Source of the DNA: Amoebophrya sp. A120
Lineage: Eukaryota; Sar; Dinophyceae; Syndiniales; Amoebophryaceae
NCBI GenBank assembly: GCA_905178155.1
Contig: CAJINV010000025.1
Coordinates: forward strand, 102,453-166,452
DNA: 64,000 bases
Direction of reading: 5' to 3'
In this document: piece by piece, positions 11,168 through 22,825 of the stretch
Numbering within the stretch: the stretch's first letter is position 1
Layout: each line of letters opens with the position of its first letter
Notes under the pieces: generated by a model
Told to the model about the DNA's origin: nothing
What the model saw: the letters and a program-made list of their open reading frames with translations, nothing else
Databases searched by the model: none
Translations under genes and position numbers: made by a program

Positions 11168-12709
11168 ATTTCTTTGCCCGAAGATTGTAGTTCTGCGAGA
11201 AATTTTGATATTCTAAAGGCCGAAACAGATTTTCTCGCCAGATGCCTGCTCAAGCACTTTAAGGAGGTCATCAAGAGGGTTCCTGACAGCAACGTCGGGC
11301 TGATGGACCCGTACCAGCCCTCCAGCCCACCGCGCACTACGCCGTCTGCTAGCCCGGAGGACGACGGCGAAGAGGGGAATGACACCACGATAGCAAATCC
11401 AGAACAGCTGCAACTGGAGGAACTTCGCGCGGGAGCGTCGGGAAGCAGTTTGCCGATTTCCTCCCAGCTGGTCGATCCCGTCGAAGGTCACGGAAAAAAT
11501 GGCAGCGACCGCACCGACGACCGCAAAGCAGAAAAGGAGTCGGACGAGGGTCGCTCGGGAAATAACTCAAAGAAATCAGCATCGAACATTGTAGCTTCTA
11601 CACTAGCGCCACACGACGACCACCCATCCGGGGCGGCCGCGCCAACAACGAAGTTTCTTCCATTGCGCGACGCGGCCTTGGAAGGTGTTGACAGTGGAGT
11701 CCCCCCCGCGCCGGCAGAGCAGCATGACCGTCGTCCGCCGGATCGGCAAACGGGATCCTCTACAACGGCGACTACATCACCCGACGACTCGCTCCTGCCG
11801 GCGGGAAGCCCTTCAACTGGGGGGCGCACGTCGAAAAGCTCCGTCTCTAGCACCGGCAACTACCCGTCCCCCCGGGTACTATCTGGGACGACCACCCAGG
11901 GGCCGAATGGGCAAAGTGCCCACACCAGCGCCGATAAGGAAGCTTTTTCCGACTTTGCGAACCCAAGTACAACTGGTGTGCGGACCACAACTTTTCCGGT
12001 CGATCACCGAAAGGATTTGGAGAACCTGGAGAAAGCGCGAGCGAGCATGAAAGGCGGTCTGGTAGCAGCAGCCGGGACGATCCCAGAAAAGGACATGGGC
12101 GACGGCAATGAAACAGGTGGCAGCACTGCAGATGCTGATCATGCTTTCTACAACTTTGTTCGCAAGGAGGCTGCGCTGTTCTGCCGACCAGCCCTGTGCA
12201 CACTCGTGTTGCTCTTGCTGTACCATCTCTTCGTGGTCCGACCACCGTCTTCCTGCTCGGCCGATTCGCCACTCCCCACGTCCGCTAGAGCAAAGTTCTT
12301 GACGAGCGCGGGGAATTTCCCAAACGAAGTCCTCGATCCGCTGGACGAGCAGATGGTTTTGGACCTTCAGATTTTGGAAGCCCTCGCGCCGTTGCTCAAC
12401 CGTACAGCAGCGCTACATGTGATGAACGTGAACAAAATGTCCACCAACGCGACCAGAAACGGAATTGAGGGTCGTGACCAGAAGCTCGCAGAAGCTGTTC
12501 TACCTCTTCTGTCGCAAGAACGCCAGGAGCTCATCAGCGGCTTCGTGCGTCAGTTTGAATTTCTAGTCAACATTTTGTGGAAGAAAAACATCATCGCACC
12601 AGCCGAAATTGCAGAACTCGAAACCATCGAAAATTTTTCGGCCGAGTTGGACAAGCTGCGAAAACGAAATCGGGCTGCGTTCCAAACGCGCTGCCGACTA
12701 GTTCCATGA
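11168..12709 (+). CDS. Large disordered protein with one membrane segment, unknown
   Basis: The frame is open from 11168 but the first ATG lies well inside (MDPYQPSSPP, about 11303), so an upstream exon is likely, possibly 10365-11042. It begins with a helical stretch (FDILKAETDFLARCLLKHFK), continues with some 270 residues of low-complexity Ser/Thr/Pro/Asp sequence, then a hydrophobic segment (ALCTLVLLLLYHLFVV, about 12190-12240) and a C-terminal helical part (LDLQILEALAPLLNRTAAL). No introner inside. Family not recognised. Confidence 0.6.
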   Translation: MSLPEDCSSARNFDILKAETDFLARCLLKHFKEVIKRVPDSNVGLMDPYQPSSPPRTTPSASPEDDGEEGNDTTIANPEQLQLEELRAGASGSSLPISSQLVDPVEGHGKNGSDRTDDRKAEKESDEGRSGNNSKKSASNIVASTLAPHDDHPSGAAAPTTKFLPLRDAALEGVDSGVPPAPAEQHDRRPPDRQTGSSTTATTSPDDSLLPAGSPSTGGRTSKSSVSSTGNYPSPRVLSGTTTQGPNGQSAHTSADKEAFSDFANPSTTGVRTTTFPVDHRKDLENLEKARASMKGGLVAAAGTIPEKDMGDGNETGGSTADADHAFYNFVRKEAALFCRPALCTLVLLLLYHLFVVRPPSSCSADSPLPTSARAKFLTSAGNFPNEVLDPLDEQMVLDLQILEALAPLLNRTAALHVMNVNKMSTNATRNGIEGRDQKLAEAVLPLLSQERQELISGFVRQFEFLVNILWKKNIIAPAEIAELETIENFSAELDKLRKRNRAAFQTRCRLVP

Positions 12710-12779
12710 CTTTTCATTCAATGTCGTCGTGTGCCATCATGTTGTATGATCCTCTCATTTTTGATAGTGATAAGTAGAT

Positions 12780-13193
12780 TTGAAGTTCTTGATCAAGTTT
12801 GTCATGCGCTTGTTAGGGTGTGTGACATTTTTTTGGAAAGTTCGGTGGCAAAATGGAACACCAGCGTTTTTGTTTGGATACTATGCCGGCAAGGCGGCAA
12901 GAGCGTTCTTGCCACTGAAGATCCTCTTGAGAAAGAAGGGCATCATAACGGAAGAGGAGGACGCGGCCGCAAACAACGCGCTTGATAGCGGCTCTCGGGC
13001 TCCTTTCAAGGACGGGTGGCGGAAGCAGGACCAGAACGGTAGTTCGGGAGATGTTCTTGCACGGGGTGGTGCAGCGTCATCTTCCACGGAAAACGAAAAC
13101 AGTAGCGGAACTTCTTCTACTGCTGCAACCTCAGCTACCGATGAAATCGCAACGAGATCCGAAAAAAGTTTTGAAAGCGTTTTCGACCTTTGA
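12780..13193 (+). CDS. Small protein with hydrophobic N-terminus, or last exon of the preceding gene
   Basis: Open frame following GATAAGTAG at 12769-12777, which would serve as a 3' splice site after the stop at 12709; the first ATG in frame is at 12804 (MRLLGCVTFFWKVRW). Hydrophobic and basic N-terminal part (FLFGYYAGKAARAFLPLKILLRK), then a Ser/Asn-rich tail ending SFESVFDL. The composition of the tail resembles the upstream frame, so a single multi-exon gene from 10365 to 13193 is possible. Confidence 0.45.
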   Translation: MKFLIKFVMRLLGCVTFFWKVRWQNGTPAFLFGYYAGKAARAFLPLKILLRKKGIITEEEDAAANNALDSGSRAPFKDGWRKQDQNGSSGDVLARGGAASSSTENENSSGTSSTAATSATDEIATRSEKSFESVFDL

Positions 13194-14857
13194 AAGCCAA
13201 AACTTGGAACAATGCGTACAACTAATTTGATGGTTTGAAGATGATTCAGATCGTTCTTCTTAGCCAGGTCCTCTTAGTGACCGTGCTTGAGCAAGGCTCT
13301 GCCGCGAGGCTAGCGAAAACTCTAGAATAAATTTTGCGAAAAATTATATATCCAGTATTCGTTCTTTTCAAGCCAATCGCCTTGCTGAAAACAAACGTTC
13401 TCCGTCTTGCACATAAATGTTGCGTGATGCTCGTATTGTAATTGCTTTATCGCGAGCTTTTCAACAACGCCCCTGAGGAAGGCTACGGGATGCAATACCG
13501 CACGGCGACTCAACGTCGTTGGCCCAAGCGTTTGTTGTTGTTCGTTCTGTCTTGCGTTTAGTCAACTACCCCAGGATGTCGAGAGTTGGCAAAATCCAGA
13601 ACTCAAATCAGCCTGTGTTGAAGTGCATCTCAGCCAAAGAACTTCATCTCAGTGTACGCTTATAATGTTGCGCACACTAATGTGCTCGATACTTCACAAT
13701 GTACGCGGCCATGGGAGCGAGAGAAGCTTAGTACCCCGCAAAGCAAATCAAGTATAAAAGTGCTCTACTCGTCCCATACAATATCCATTTTCATTTGACG
13801 ACCCTCTCTTTGCGGATTGGTTCTTTTCTGCAGAGGTTTAGATGCCAAGAACAACCGCTCTAGCACGTAAAATCAAAATAGGATAGTAAATAACGGACGG
13901 AGCTCGGAAATTATGAAATATAGGATGAAGGAGACGAGGACGGGTTTACACAGCCAGAGCCATTACCTCTAAGATGCGTCTCCGAGCGTTGGCTTACCGA
14001 TTGGGCAATCCTTGGAAGCTTTTCGCCTCAAAATGAGTTTTTCTTTTTGCTGCGTCGCCAGCTGCTCCCTGCAACGTCTGCCCCATCCTTGTGCGCTACG
14101 ATAGTCAGGTTTTCTGTACAGTGAGAGTGGCCGCGGCTATAGTCTTTCCCACTGACATTTTGGTTTTGGAAATAACGAAACGCAAACCAAAAGGCGGTGG
14201 AAAGGCTGTTGCTTCCGCAGACATTTGGTACTACACCTTACTTCACTTTTCTTTTCATCGTGTAAACGCAATTCCAGATGTAGAAGATGGTGCGGTCGGC
14301 TGATTTTTTTTTTGTGTCTTGAATTATCTCGAACTCGAGGGGTATGTTTTTCTTCGGTTATTTTTGCCTTTGGAGTCGTTGCTGCCGTTTTGTTTTTCGC
14401 CAGATAGACTGTCTTTGAATTTTCGTGCGTGCGAGTACGAGTGTTTTGTAATTGATGTATTTCTGTATGCGACGGGGTTGTCGTAGAATGTAGGGTCAGT
14501 CGTCACAACAAAAAAACAGGTTCTTGGGTCGTGCGTGAACGAGACTACGTCGATAGATTTTCAACTTCATCCTCTTGTCAGATCGCTTGTGCAGCTGAAG
14601 CCGACAAACGAAAGAAGCTACTTGCGATACAACATCAGGAATCATTCTTCCTCCTGTTGCCGTTGGCAGAAACGAGGTGAGACCAAGTCTGTGCCCTTGC
14701 CCATTGTACTAGGTCCTTCATCTTTTCTTCCGGCAAGGTACTTGAAGTTTTCTCGACTAAAAGCACCTATTCCGGGCTTGGTCATCATCCCAGCGGATCA
14801 AAGAATATCAAACTCTCATCTTCAACACCCTCGAATCAAGAAAAAGACAACAGAATC
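13194..14857. other. No gene seen
   Basis: AT-rich intergenic sequence. Open frames at 13322-13513 (minus), 14091-14303 and 14535-14861 (plus) have no coding character that I can recognise. Confidence 0.5.
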
Positions 14858-17800
14858 ATGATGGACGGACCAGCAGATGATGGAGACAAAGAACACGAGC
14901 CCATTCAGGGCCCGGATTCCTCCACGGGCCCCATGAAGGACGGCCCGAGCCCCGATGACTTGGTAGAGACGCGAGAGCCAGGTACCAGCAAAGATGCACC
15001 AGCTTCAGCTTTATTCCGTCGTCCAAGAGAGCGTCCAAGAGAGCAGTCAGGGTTATTCCGTCGTCCAAGAGAGCAGCAGCACGACAGCAAGTCCTCCTAC
15101 GGCTCTGCCGGGAGCGCTGGACACCCGGACGGGGGGGCAGATTTAGTAAACGTAGCTACAGCGCCCGCGTCCTCCTCCATCAGCGAGCCGAAGAACCCGA
15201 ACGGGATGACTACCTCGACGGCGGTCAAGATTGCGAGCTCCATGACCACCGCGGCCGATGCCGGACTTGGTTCTCGGACTACAGGGACATCAAAACAAGA
15301 CCACGTGTCCGCACCTCCCCCCGCCCAGGATCCTGCGCCAACATCCGTGATCGCTCCTGCCGCAGCTTCCGCGTCAACTCTCGTCTCCTCGTCTTCCTCC
15401 GCACCTGACGCGGGCGCGGACCAACATCGCGGTGACGGGACTACTTCTCTGACGAAAAAGTTGCTGACCCTGATCTCTGAAGGCTATGCATTGCAAATAT
15501 GTCGGGCTCTGGATTTGTCATGCAAATTTGATGGCAGGCCATATTTATCTGTTTCTGTATAAGCACAACGAAATGCGGTTGAGCAACTTGCGCTTCTTTG
15601 TCGTACGGGAAACCAGGTTGGTGTCATGCGTTCTACGAATATGTGAATCTGCAATGAGCCACCCAGAATTTGTAATGCTGCTATGCCGTACAAGAGGCTA
15701 CTCTGCCATGCAAATGCAAGCTTCAACAACATAACTTTCCAGACCCAGACATGTTTGCAATACATATCCCCGTGCTCAACGAGGAGGAGCAACACGCGCT
15801 GGCACGAACGATCTCCGGCAAGATCGGTGCTGAAGAACCGGTGGGTTCACTCACCGAGGAGTTGAGGGAGCGGTGGAAGATGATGAATGCGTCCACCGCA
15901 AGAGGTGTGGCGGCTAATAAGGCCAAACTCCAGCAGGACGACTCCCCCGATGGACAGGTCGACGCGGTAGAATTTACGGAGCAACAACTTCTGCGCAGCA
16001 ACCAGGGGGGCCGCAAACTTGTTATGCAAGTGAGAAATCATCAATCGTAGTTGTGCCGACTTCGACTTCCTCTCTACCCCACCCGATTTCTGTATAATTC
16101 TTGTTGAAAGTAGACTAAGTATTTCGCAAAGAAACTACTGTACGCATAATTGATGAGGGTGTCAACGGTCATCTACCAACTGCCTGTGCCATCGGTGGGT
16201 CCATGCAGGTTTTTGCGGATGGGGTAAAGATAAAGTAGAGTTCAGTTGGCAACACAGTTTTTCCTCGGAATACTGAGAATCAACAAAGGAGTGCTCGGTG
16301 TTCAATTGCAGGCCACGGTTGGCGAAGGTGTGCTGGAGGATCAGATCTTCGACGCACTTGTGGGAACGCTGAAAAGTTCAGTCCAAGAGTGCCGCCAAAA
16401 GGGTGACGCAATGAAAGACGAACTGGAGAAAATGCAGGAAGCCCTCGATGATGCCCGCCAACAGAATGAGGAACGGCGCCAACAGGATGAGGAACAACGC
16501 CAACAGAATGAGGAACGTCTGAAAATTCAGGAAGAGAAAACCCGCGACCTAGAAGCGGGGAAAAAAAACACCGACAGGCAACTCAAAAACACCGAGAGGC
16601 AGCTTAAGGGGCTACAAGATGCGAAGAGGCAGGACCAGGAAAGAATCGCGCAGCTTGAGCAGGCGAAGGCTCATCAAGACAAGCGGACGGCCGCGCTTGA
16701 ACTTGCCGAGCAGCGGCGCACGGCGTTCGAGCACGCGCAGTACCAGCTCGGCGAGATTGCCAGCATGCTGGAGATTTTCTTCAAGGATCCGGAGTGGCAC
16801 GCGTGGGACGAAACCGTCGAGGACGCGGAAATTTTGCGGGAAATTAAAAGGGTCTTAGACGAAGTGCTTTCCAAGTGGAGCTTCGAGCAACATACGGTGG
16901 TGCGGGAGTTGGACAGACTGTGGCGAAAGATCCGGAAGCCGAGTAATCACTGGCGCATCGTCATGTGCTCCGAGGTGTTCGAACAGTGTTTGCTCGCGTA
17001 CGCGGTACATGTGGAAGCAGTCCGGGCGGCTAAGGGGGTGCTCAAACCGGAAACGAAAGGCGTGCTCCAAGTGGTTTTATCAACTGCAGAGATGTCTGTG
17101 CCGGGATCATTTCAATCATGTTTGTGAAGATGCGCCTGTGCCTGACCATGGATCTTGAGACCCAACCTCGATGGCAATCTCGTATACCCAACCTCGATGG
17201 CAATCTCGTATACCCGACAGATTTTTGTACTATTGCTGCCACCGAGACCTAGGGGGCGAGGACTAAGTATTTGTATTTCGCATCACAACTTTGCTCATGA
17301 TTAAATTCCCGGACCCAGATCTATTTGCAATGCATAAGTACTTACTTCGTGGCGTAAGTGGCAAAAGGAGGTCGAGGAGTACGAGGAATCTTTGAAGAAC
17401 CCGGTGGAAACGGGACCAGCACCGGAAGTCGAGGAGCCGAATTTTTTTGCCTTGCATCGTCGGCAGCTGAACGAACTGCCCGGAGATGATGCGGCCCCCG
17501 ACGCAAGCAAGAATTCGCAGCTGCAAGTAGAACAGCCGCCAACGCACCATGCAGCACCGGCGCTAGAACAACCACCAGCCACGTTGGGGCCAAAGAAATC
17601 TTCTGTCAATGCCGCGAGGCAGCGCGATGTCCTCGAACGGGGCGGCAAAACCTCTTCCGCTGAGCAGCAGAACAAGAAGCCCGCGACCTCCTTGTTTAGT
17701 AAGCCACACAAACTTTTTTCCGCTCTCTGGTGCTCCAGGGCTGTTTGCAGGAGGAACCTCGTACTAATTCATTTTTGTCATGCAACTGATAAAACCACAT

Positions 17801-18640
17801 CATGCACGTCATTGACATTGTAGTCTGAGCGCAGCTGCACCACGCGCATATCAAAACTATTCCTGTAGAACTGCACTATTCAGTGTGACATTCCTTCTGC
17901 ACACAGACTTTGGTCGGAGACCGGACCGTTTGTTGTTGATAACGAAGCCGGCAAGTCGCGTCGCCGCTGGCCCGAGTACAACCGGAGCATCCGGATCTTC
18001 AAGCAGCTCTGGGGGAAATAGCAAACTGGGCAACAACTACACCAGTGCGAAGGAACCAGTGTCGGCGAAGGTGGGATCGATGCCTTTGCGGCACAAGCCA
18101 CTGCACGAGCCGAAGTACAAGCGAGAGCCGTTCTTTGCGAAGATTTTTGATAAAGCGACTACCTCCTCCTTTGCGCAGAACCGTCCGGCGTGGGCGTTGA
18201 AGCACGTCGGGGCGAGCGGCAAGAGCAACGCGCCGGCGGGCGAGTCCGGGGCGTCGAGCTCGTCCTCTTCCACCTCCAGGTTGGCCCAGAACAAGTCGGG
18301 ACGCGAAGCCTCGACGGGGCGAAGCGGGGCCGCATTAGAAGAGCCATCGGCCCTTCTTGGACCACGACCGGGGGGCAGTAGTAGTAGCAGTAGCACTGGT
18401 AACACATCTGCTTCCGGCTCCGCCCGGGTCGGGCGCGAAGCGAGAAGTCAAGCAGCGGTCGCGCCGGGCGCCGCGGGGCAACTATACGATCCGCTCACCG
18501 GGAGGCGTGTGGGCGTTTCGACGAAGGCGCCCCGTAGCTGCTCAGCGAAGAACAGGAAACCGCGGGTGGACCTAGTGGCGCCCTGTGATATGAAGCGAGT
18601 GGAGGAGCGGGCCGCGGAGAAAGCCCTACAACAGAAGTGA
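14858..18640 (+). CDS. Five-exon coiled-coil protein, unknown function
   Basis: Exons 14858-15484, about 15769-16029, 16312-17076, about 17338-17698 and 17907-18640 join in one frame of about 915 codons. Two breaks are GT-AG introns (16030-16311 GTGAGA..TTGCAG; 17699-17906 GTAAGC..CACAG) and two are family A introners. The protein has a disordered N-terminus with a repeated LFRRPRE motif, a conserved-looking segment PVLNEEEQHALART, a long coiled coil (QQNEERRQQDEEQRQQNEER), a helical domain (WHAWDETVEDAEILREIKRV), and a Ser-rich, basic tail ending EKALQQK. No family recognised; a structural or scaffold role is a guess. Removing the introns keeps the frame throughout, which is strong support for the model. 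Confidence 0.75.
15485..15766 (+). mobile_element. Introner A1 (family A)
   Basis: Begins TATGCATTGCAAATATGTCG and ends with TTTCCAGACCCAGACATG..GCAATACATA. Sits between GAA GGC and CCC GTG CTC of the coiled-coil gene. No clear 5-bp direct repeat remains. Confidence 0.85.
16030..16311 (+). other. Canonical GT-AG intron
   Basis: Exon ends GTTATGCAA, intron begins GTGAGA and ends TTCAATTGCAG, phase 0. It shows that ordinary spliceosomal introns coexist with introners in the same gene. Confidence 0.8.
17078..17336 (+). mobile_element. Introner A2, decayed (family A)
   Basis: Degenerate ends TATCAACTGCAGAGATGTCT and TTCCCGGACCCAGATCTA..GCAATGCATA. The inside holds a tandem 26-bp duplication (CCTCGATGGCAATCTCGTAT) at 17164-17213. 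Removal of about 17077-17337 keeps the frame. Confidence 0.7.
17699..17906 (+). other. Canonical GT-AG intron
   Basis: Donor TTA/GTAAGC and acceptor CTGCACACAG/ACTTTGG, phase 1; joins SLF to NFGRRPDR in frame. Confidence 0.7.
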
Positions 18641-19829
18641 CCGCTTTCTGTTCATTCACCTAAGGGGAGGACTTAGTCTCGAAGAAGTTGATATTGAAAG
18701 GAAGGCGCGGCTCGAGATCAGGTAAAAGTGAAGTTTTTGTCTTGCAAGCTAAAAAGAAGCGAGTGCGTGTGCGAGACATTGACAGACTGGTCAGAAGTGG
18801 TGCTATTTCTTGATTGATTGAAATCCGAAATAAAATTGAAAAAACAAAACAGTTTCCGTGCAGTATCCAAGGCATCGAAGGCTTGATTCGCAGTGGGGGG
18901 ACCATGAGTGAAGTTCTCTTGACGTCTCTTTCCGATGGTAATTTTACGAAGTTGAGATTCTACGTGCGCAGGGCATGTCATGCCGACGTGTAAAAAATTA
19001 ACAGTGTTTTTGAATTGGAATTCTACAACGTGTGAACTCTACTTGACAGTACAGCTACACGATTCGGCGTTTTCACCTGTTTACAGTTATCTGACAACAA
19101 ATAAAAGTACCAAGAAAACCACACTGACTGACTTTGATTGGTTTTTTGGCGATACAGCTATAAACTAAAAGCAAGAAAAAAAACACAAAACCAAATCATG
19201 ACGAATACCATACAAAGAAGACTCACGATCATAATCAAGATGAAGGGCACTAGAGCAAAAGAGACTGCGAAAAATCTAGAATCATACGATCCGCAACATT
19301 CAAATTTTATCTAATTTTGGTTTTCAGCCTTCTGTCCAATCGTTCTTACATCGCTTTTTTGACTCGCAGCAACGCGAAGCGCCTCGTGTGCGAGCAGTTT
19401 TTTTTTTGCGACTGAAAGGCTCAGTTCGAACAAGCTTTGTGCATCAGTCTCGTGTTCGACTCGCTTATCGGCTTCTCAGTGGTGCTCGTGCACATGAGAG
19501 AGAGATGATTCAAGCCGAACAACTTCACCAGGAGGCAACACGAGAAGAATGATGCTGCCGCGACGAGTGGACAAGGATGTAGCGCTTTCTGCTGAAGCCA
19601 GAATGCTCCAGAATGAGCATTCTGGTTTGCGGATATCAAGTGGTAGAAGAGTCTCTGGATATATCTGGATCTGCAATCCTTCTAGCGCTTTCTTCTGAGA
19701 CCAGAATGGGCATTCTGAGCGCGAGCCTGAATGCTTTTGATTAACAGTAGCGCTTGCTTTGATTCTGATTAGCAGGTGGAGCTTATATAATCGTCGCACC
19801 TTCCATCCTCGTCGTGGTCGTCCTCGCGT
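18641..19829. other. No gene seen
   Basis: AT-rich. Around 19560-19720 there are near-repeats of an AGCGCTTTCTKCTGA..CCAGAATG word with inverted CATTCTGG copies, a local imperfect inverted/tandem repeat. The first GH128 exon probably opens just after 19829. Confidence 0.5.
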
Positions 19830-19913
19830 AAATACTTACTTGGAAAATTGTCCGGAAAGGATTGTCTTGTCTTCTTCTTGTCCGCGTGAAAAGCGTCGAC
19901 AACACGCTGACCA

Positions 19914-20749
19914 TATGGATTGCAAATATCCCTGGATGTCTCGAAGGATGGAACTTGCGATGCGTCCTGTGGATCTTCTCACAAAAATCTGTCTTGCGCG
20001 ATCACCAAAAGTCGTCCTTTTCTGACCACCATGCGAGGGAGTTCTTTCTCATGCAGGAAGGGCATGATACTACTTAGACACCTCCCAGAATCTGTCATAC
20101 TCGTTGTGGTGAGCATGCACCCTCGGGCACTTCGAGTTTGGTCTATGTCTCTTTATGTGAGCACCTATCAGTCAGCTACATCTCCTGCATGTAGACCCAT
20201 GCTTTTGTAGTTCCTGACTGCTAGGACCCCGTGTGGCTGTAGTCCTTGCCTTTTTTCTGTCCTGTTTTTAGTGGTTCTTTTACCACTTGCGCGCTTGCCT
20301 GCCTCATACTGCCCCGTTCGTTGCACTTCGCCTCGTCACAGATCACACGGAAGTCCTCGTCGATATTTTTAGTCTTACTTTTTTAGCCCCCAATGTACGT
20401 TCCTTCTACTCTCTGTTCGTATACTCTCTGCTCGTTGTCTCTCTATTCTTATTCTAATACTTTTCACTGCTTTATATTTGCATTTTGGAAGTGCGTCTGT
20501 GTTATATACATTAGAAGTGCGTTGGTGCGCCTTGCTTTTCTCCTGTGCACCATCAGAAGTGCACTGAATCGCGAGCGTATGCTATGCTATGCACTTTATG
20601 TCTTTAGGCCTAAGTGCCACCGGGACGTCCAGCCCGTAGCTCCTCGATGTCATGCTAGGTCCTGCATTCCAGACCTTATGAGGCATCGAAATTCTGCATG
20701 ACAAGTTTGGACTCTTCCAGGCATCCAGGGATTATATTTGCAATGGATA
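19914..20749 (+). mobile_element. Introner A3 with a nested insertion (family A)
   Basis: Ends TATGGATTGC and GCAATGGATA, exact direct repeat GACCA (19909-19913, 20750-20754). At 836 bp it is about three times the usual length because of an insertion at about 20102-20656. Splicing gives CTG ACC ATG CAG in the GH128 frame. Confidence 0.8.
20102..20656. mobile_element. Unknown insertion inside introner A3
   Basis: The introner body is interrupted between TGTCATACT (20093-20101) and TGTCATGCT (20648-20656), which looks like a 9-bp target duplication with one mismatch. The inserted sequence is pyrimidine-rich and has no recognisable coding frame or obvious terminal repeats. Confidence 0.45.
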
Positions 20750-20797
20750 GACCATGCAGTACTGCGGGCTCTCCGGGAATTGGCCGAAAAAGACTGA

Positions 20798-21059
20798 TAT
20801 CAATTGTAAAAATATCTGGGTCTGGAAGGTTGGACCTTGTGATGCCAACTTTGGACTCTAAAAAAATCTGTATTGCATGACCAGCAGGAGGAGGCTAGTT
20901 TGTGCTACGCAGGGAGGGCATTTGTCATGCGGAGTAGGCATCAGGAAGCCCTCTAAAAATCTGCGATGCTAGGTTATGCATTACAGACATCCTGGGTGAT
21001 GCAAAATATGCATGACAAACCCGGAAACGTTCCAGACCCAGACATTTTTGCATTTGATA
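20798..21059 (+). mobile_element. Introner A4 (family A)
   Basis: TATCAATTGTAAAAATATCT..GCATTTGATA; exact direct repeat ACTGA. Splicing gives AAG ACT GAA AAA in the GH128 frame. Confidence 0.9.
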
Positions 21060-21103
21060 ACTGAAAAAGACGGCGATTGGGCGACTGAAAACGACGGCAA
21101 TTG

Positions 21104-21382
21104 TATCCTGAGTAAAAACGTCCCCACACCAGAGTTGTAATGCAGATTTGCAAAGACAGGAAGACTTGTAATGCGCATCCCCATGACAGCCATCTCCAAT
21201 CGTGTTTTGGAATTTGTGATGCTGTGAACAGGATGAGCAGATGAATCTGTGACGCGGCTGCACTTGCTAACCTGCACTACACTGCAGAGTGCAACTTGTC
21301 ATGCGTGACTCACAAAACTCCTGGGTTTGTGTTGCAAAATCCCCACCCTGACTCTGGTGTGGGTACGTTTTTACTCAGGATA
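21104..21382 (+). mobile_element. Introner C1 (family C)
   Basis: Ends TATCCTGAGTAAAAACGTCC and the matching GTACGTTTTTACTCAGGATA; exact direct repeat AATTG. Splicing gives GGC AAT TGG CAT in the GH128 frame. Confidence 0.92.
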
Positions 21383-21403
21383 AATTGGCATAGTACGCTG
21401 ACG

Positions 21404-21681
21404 TATGGATTGCAAAAGTGTCTGGGTCTAAAAGAGTGGAGCTTGTAATGCTGTCTGCGGATAATCATACTTCTAAAAGTAAAAATCTTTGTGTTGCATG
21501 AGCTGCAAGAGGAGACAGTTCTTGGCACGCGGAGAGGGCATTTCTCATGCGTAATTAGCATCAAGAAGCTGTAAAAAAATTATCTGTGATGCTAGCACTA
21601 GCATCACAGACCTCACGGGTCATACCAAATGTGCATGACAAGCCCCGACTCTTCCAGACCCACACACTTTTGCAGTTGATA
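21404..21681 (+). mobile_element. Introner A5 (family A)
   Basis: TATGGATTGCAAAAGTGTCT..TTTTGCAGTTGATA; exact direct repeat TGACG. Only 21 bp of exon separate it from C1. Confidence 0.9.
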
Positions 21682-22132
21682 TGACGGGGAAGGGAGGCGC
21701 GAATTGGTGGTGGAACTGGAAAAAAGAACTCGACGAAGAAGCCCCGGTCCTACCGAAGGACTGGTTTTTCATCCCAAACAGCTGGGGATTCAACACCGCC
21801 AACGTTGCGGAGGGGGATGTGACAAAACCCGGGTTTAACTACGAAGCCGCCGGGTAACGAGCTCGTCCAGGTCGCTCCCCTGTGGATGGGCTGGAACGAG
21901 CCCGACATGTACGGCTTTTGCGTGAGCAACCCGGATGTCAAGCGGCAGTGGAAGGAGGATTGGGTACCCCCTGCAGAAGGCCAACCCCCTACGCAAGTCA
22001 ACTGCAAGGCTCCTTCCGGCCTCGGGTGGTGGAATGAGGATTTAGTAAACGACCCAACCTCGTACATGGCAGCGTGGAAACAAAACCTCAATGCTGCGAA
22101 AAACCTCGGGTACCAAACCACCTCCCCCATGA

Positions 22133-22456
22133 TATCGCGAGGAAAAAATTCCCCTCCCCATATTGAAAAGGTATGTTCCTAAAAATTTGTGATGCTGATT
22201 TGTGACCACGAATCCCGTCTCTCTTGCAAGACGGCAAATTGAAAGAATCCGCCGCCTTATGGCGGCGGTTTGTAATGCTGTTTCACCAACATGGCAGGCC
22301 TCTGCTATGCTAAGCGCCTACAACAAAACACGCCTACGCAGGCTGAGGCTTTGCCTGTAGTGCCTCACTGCAAGAAGACAGGGCTGATTTGTGTACGCAA
22401 TCCAGCAACAGAAGTTTCCGTTTCAATATGGGGAGGGGGGAGTTTTCACTTTGATA
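22133..22456 (+). mobile_element. Introner D1 (family D)
   Basis: TATCGCGAGGAAAAAATTCC and a mirrored GGGAGTTTTCACTTTGATA end; exact direct repeat CATGA. Joins SPM to MALPLARG of the GH128 frame. Confidence 0.9.
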
Positions 22457-22786
22457 CATGATGGCGCTCCCTCTGGCTCGAGGCAAGAACGAGGGGGAGG
22501 CGCCGGGAATCGACGACAAACCAACTGGGCTACTTTGGGTGGTTGGGCCCGTTCTTGGACGCAGCGTGCAGCGCGGACTGGGATGCGTGCCCGGATTACA
22601 TCAACTTTCACTTCTACATATATGGGCTGCAACGCGGACACGAGCGGCTTGGAAGGGCGCATGGAGGACGTGAAGTTGCTGATGGAAAAGTACCCGACCA
22701 GCAAAGGGGCGATGCTCACCGAAACGGGAACTTTGCGTCTTCCTACGGACCCAAATAAACACAGCACTTGCGACGAAAAAACCCTG

Positions 22787-22825
22787 ATCGCCGGTATGGA
22801 AGCGATCTTCAAGGTGCTCAACGAT
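22787..22825 (+). repeat. GH128 39-bp repeat, copy 1 (in gene context)
   Basis: Encodes IAGMEAIFKVLND in frame with the upstream GH128 exon. The same 39 bp recur at 24174 and 26441, and the last 31 bp at 28031. Confidence 0.9.

Larger units (their letters stand above)
19830..22825 (+). pseudogene. GH128-like (Asl1-type) glycosyl hydrolase, 5' part, broken
   Basis: With introners A3, A4, C1, A5 and D1 removed, the exons join into a protein of the glycosyl-hydrolase catalytic-core family. Signatures include WMGWNEPDMYG (family GFNEPD motif with the catalytic Glu), SYMAAWKQNLNAAKNLG, CPDYINFHFYIYG (the DFIxxHwY strand), MLTETGTL (second Glu) and, in the distant 3' exon, VQYVSWFNYD and PLGKRYAEL. 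The family cleaves beta-1,3-glucans. Three single-base insertions break the frame: near 21853 (GCCGGGTAAC), near 22523 (GACAAACC) and near 22627 (ATGGGCTG), each in a three-base homopolymer run. The 3' exon is displaced to 28031. I read it as a dead or mis-assembled gene; uncorrected long-read errors are an alternative for the indels. Confidence 0.75.

Noticed and set aside
11847-12272. Minus-strand frames inside the 11168-12709 gene
   Set aside because: GC-rich antisense shadows with no motif and contradicted by the longer plus-strand frame.
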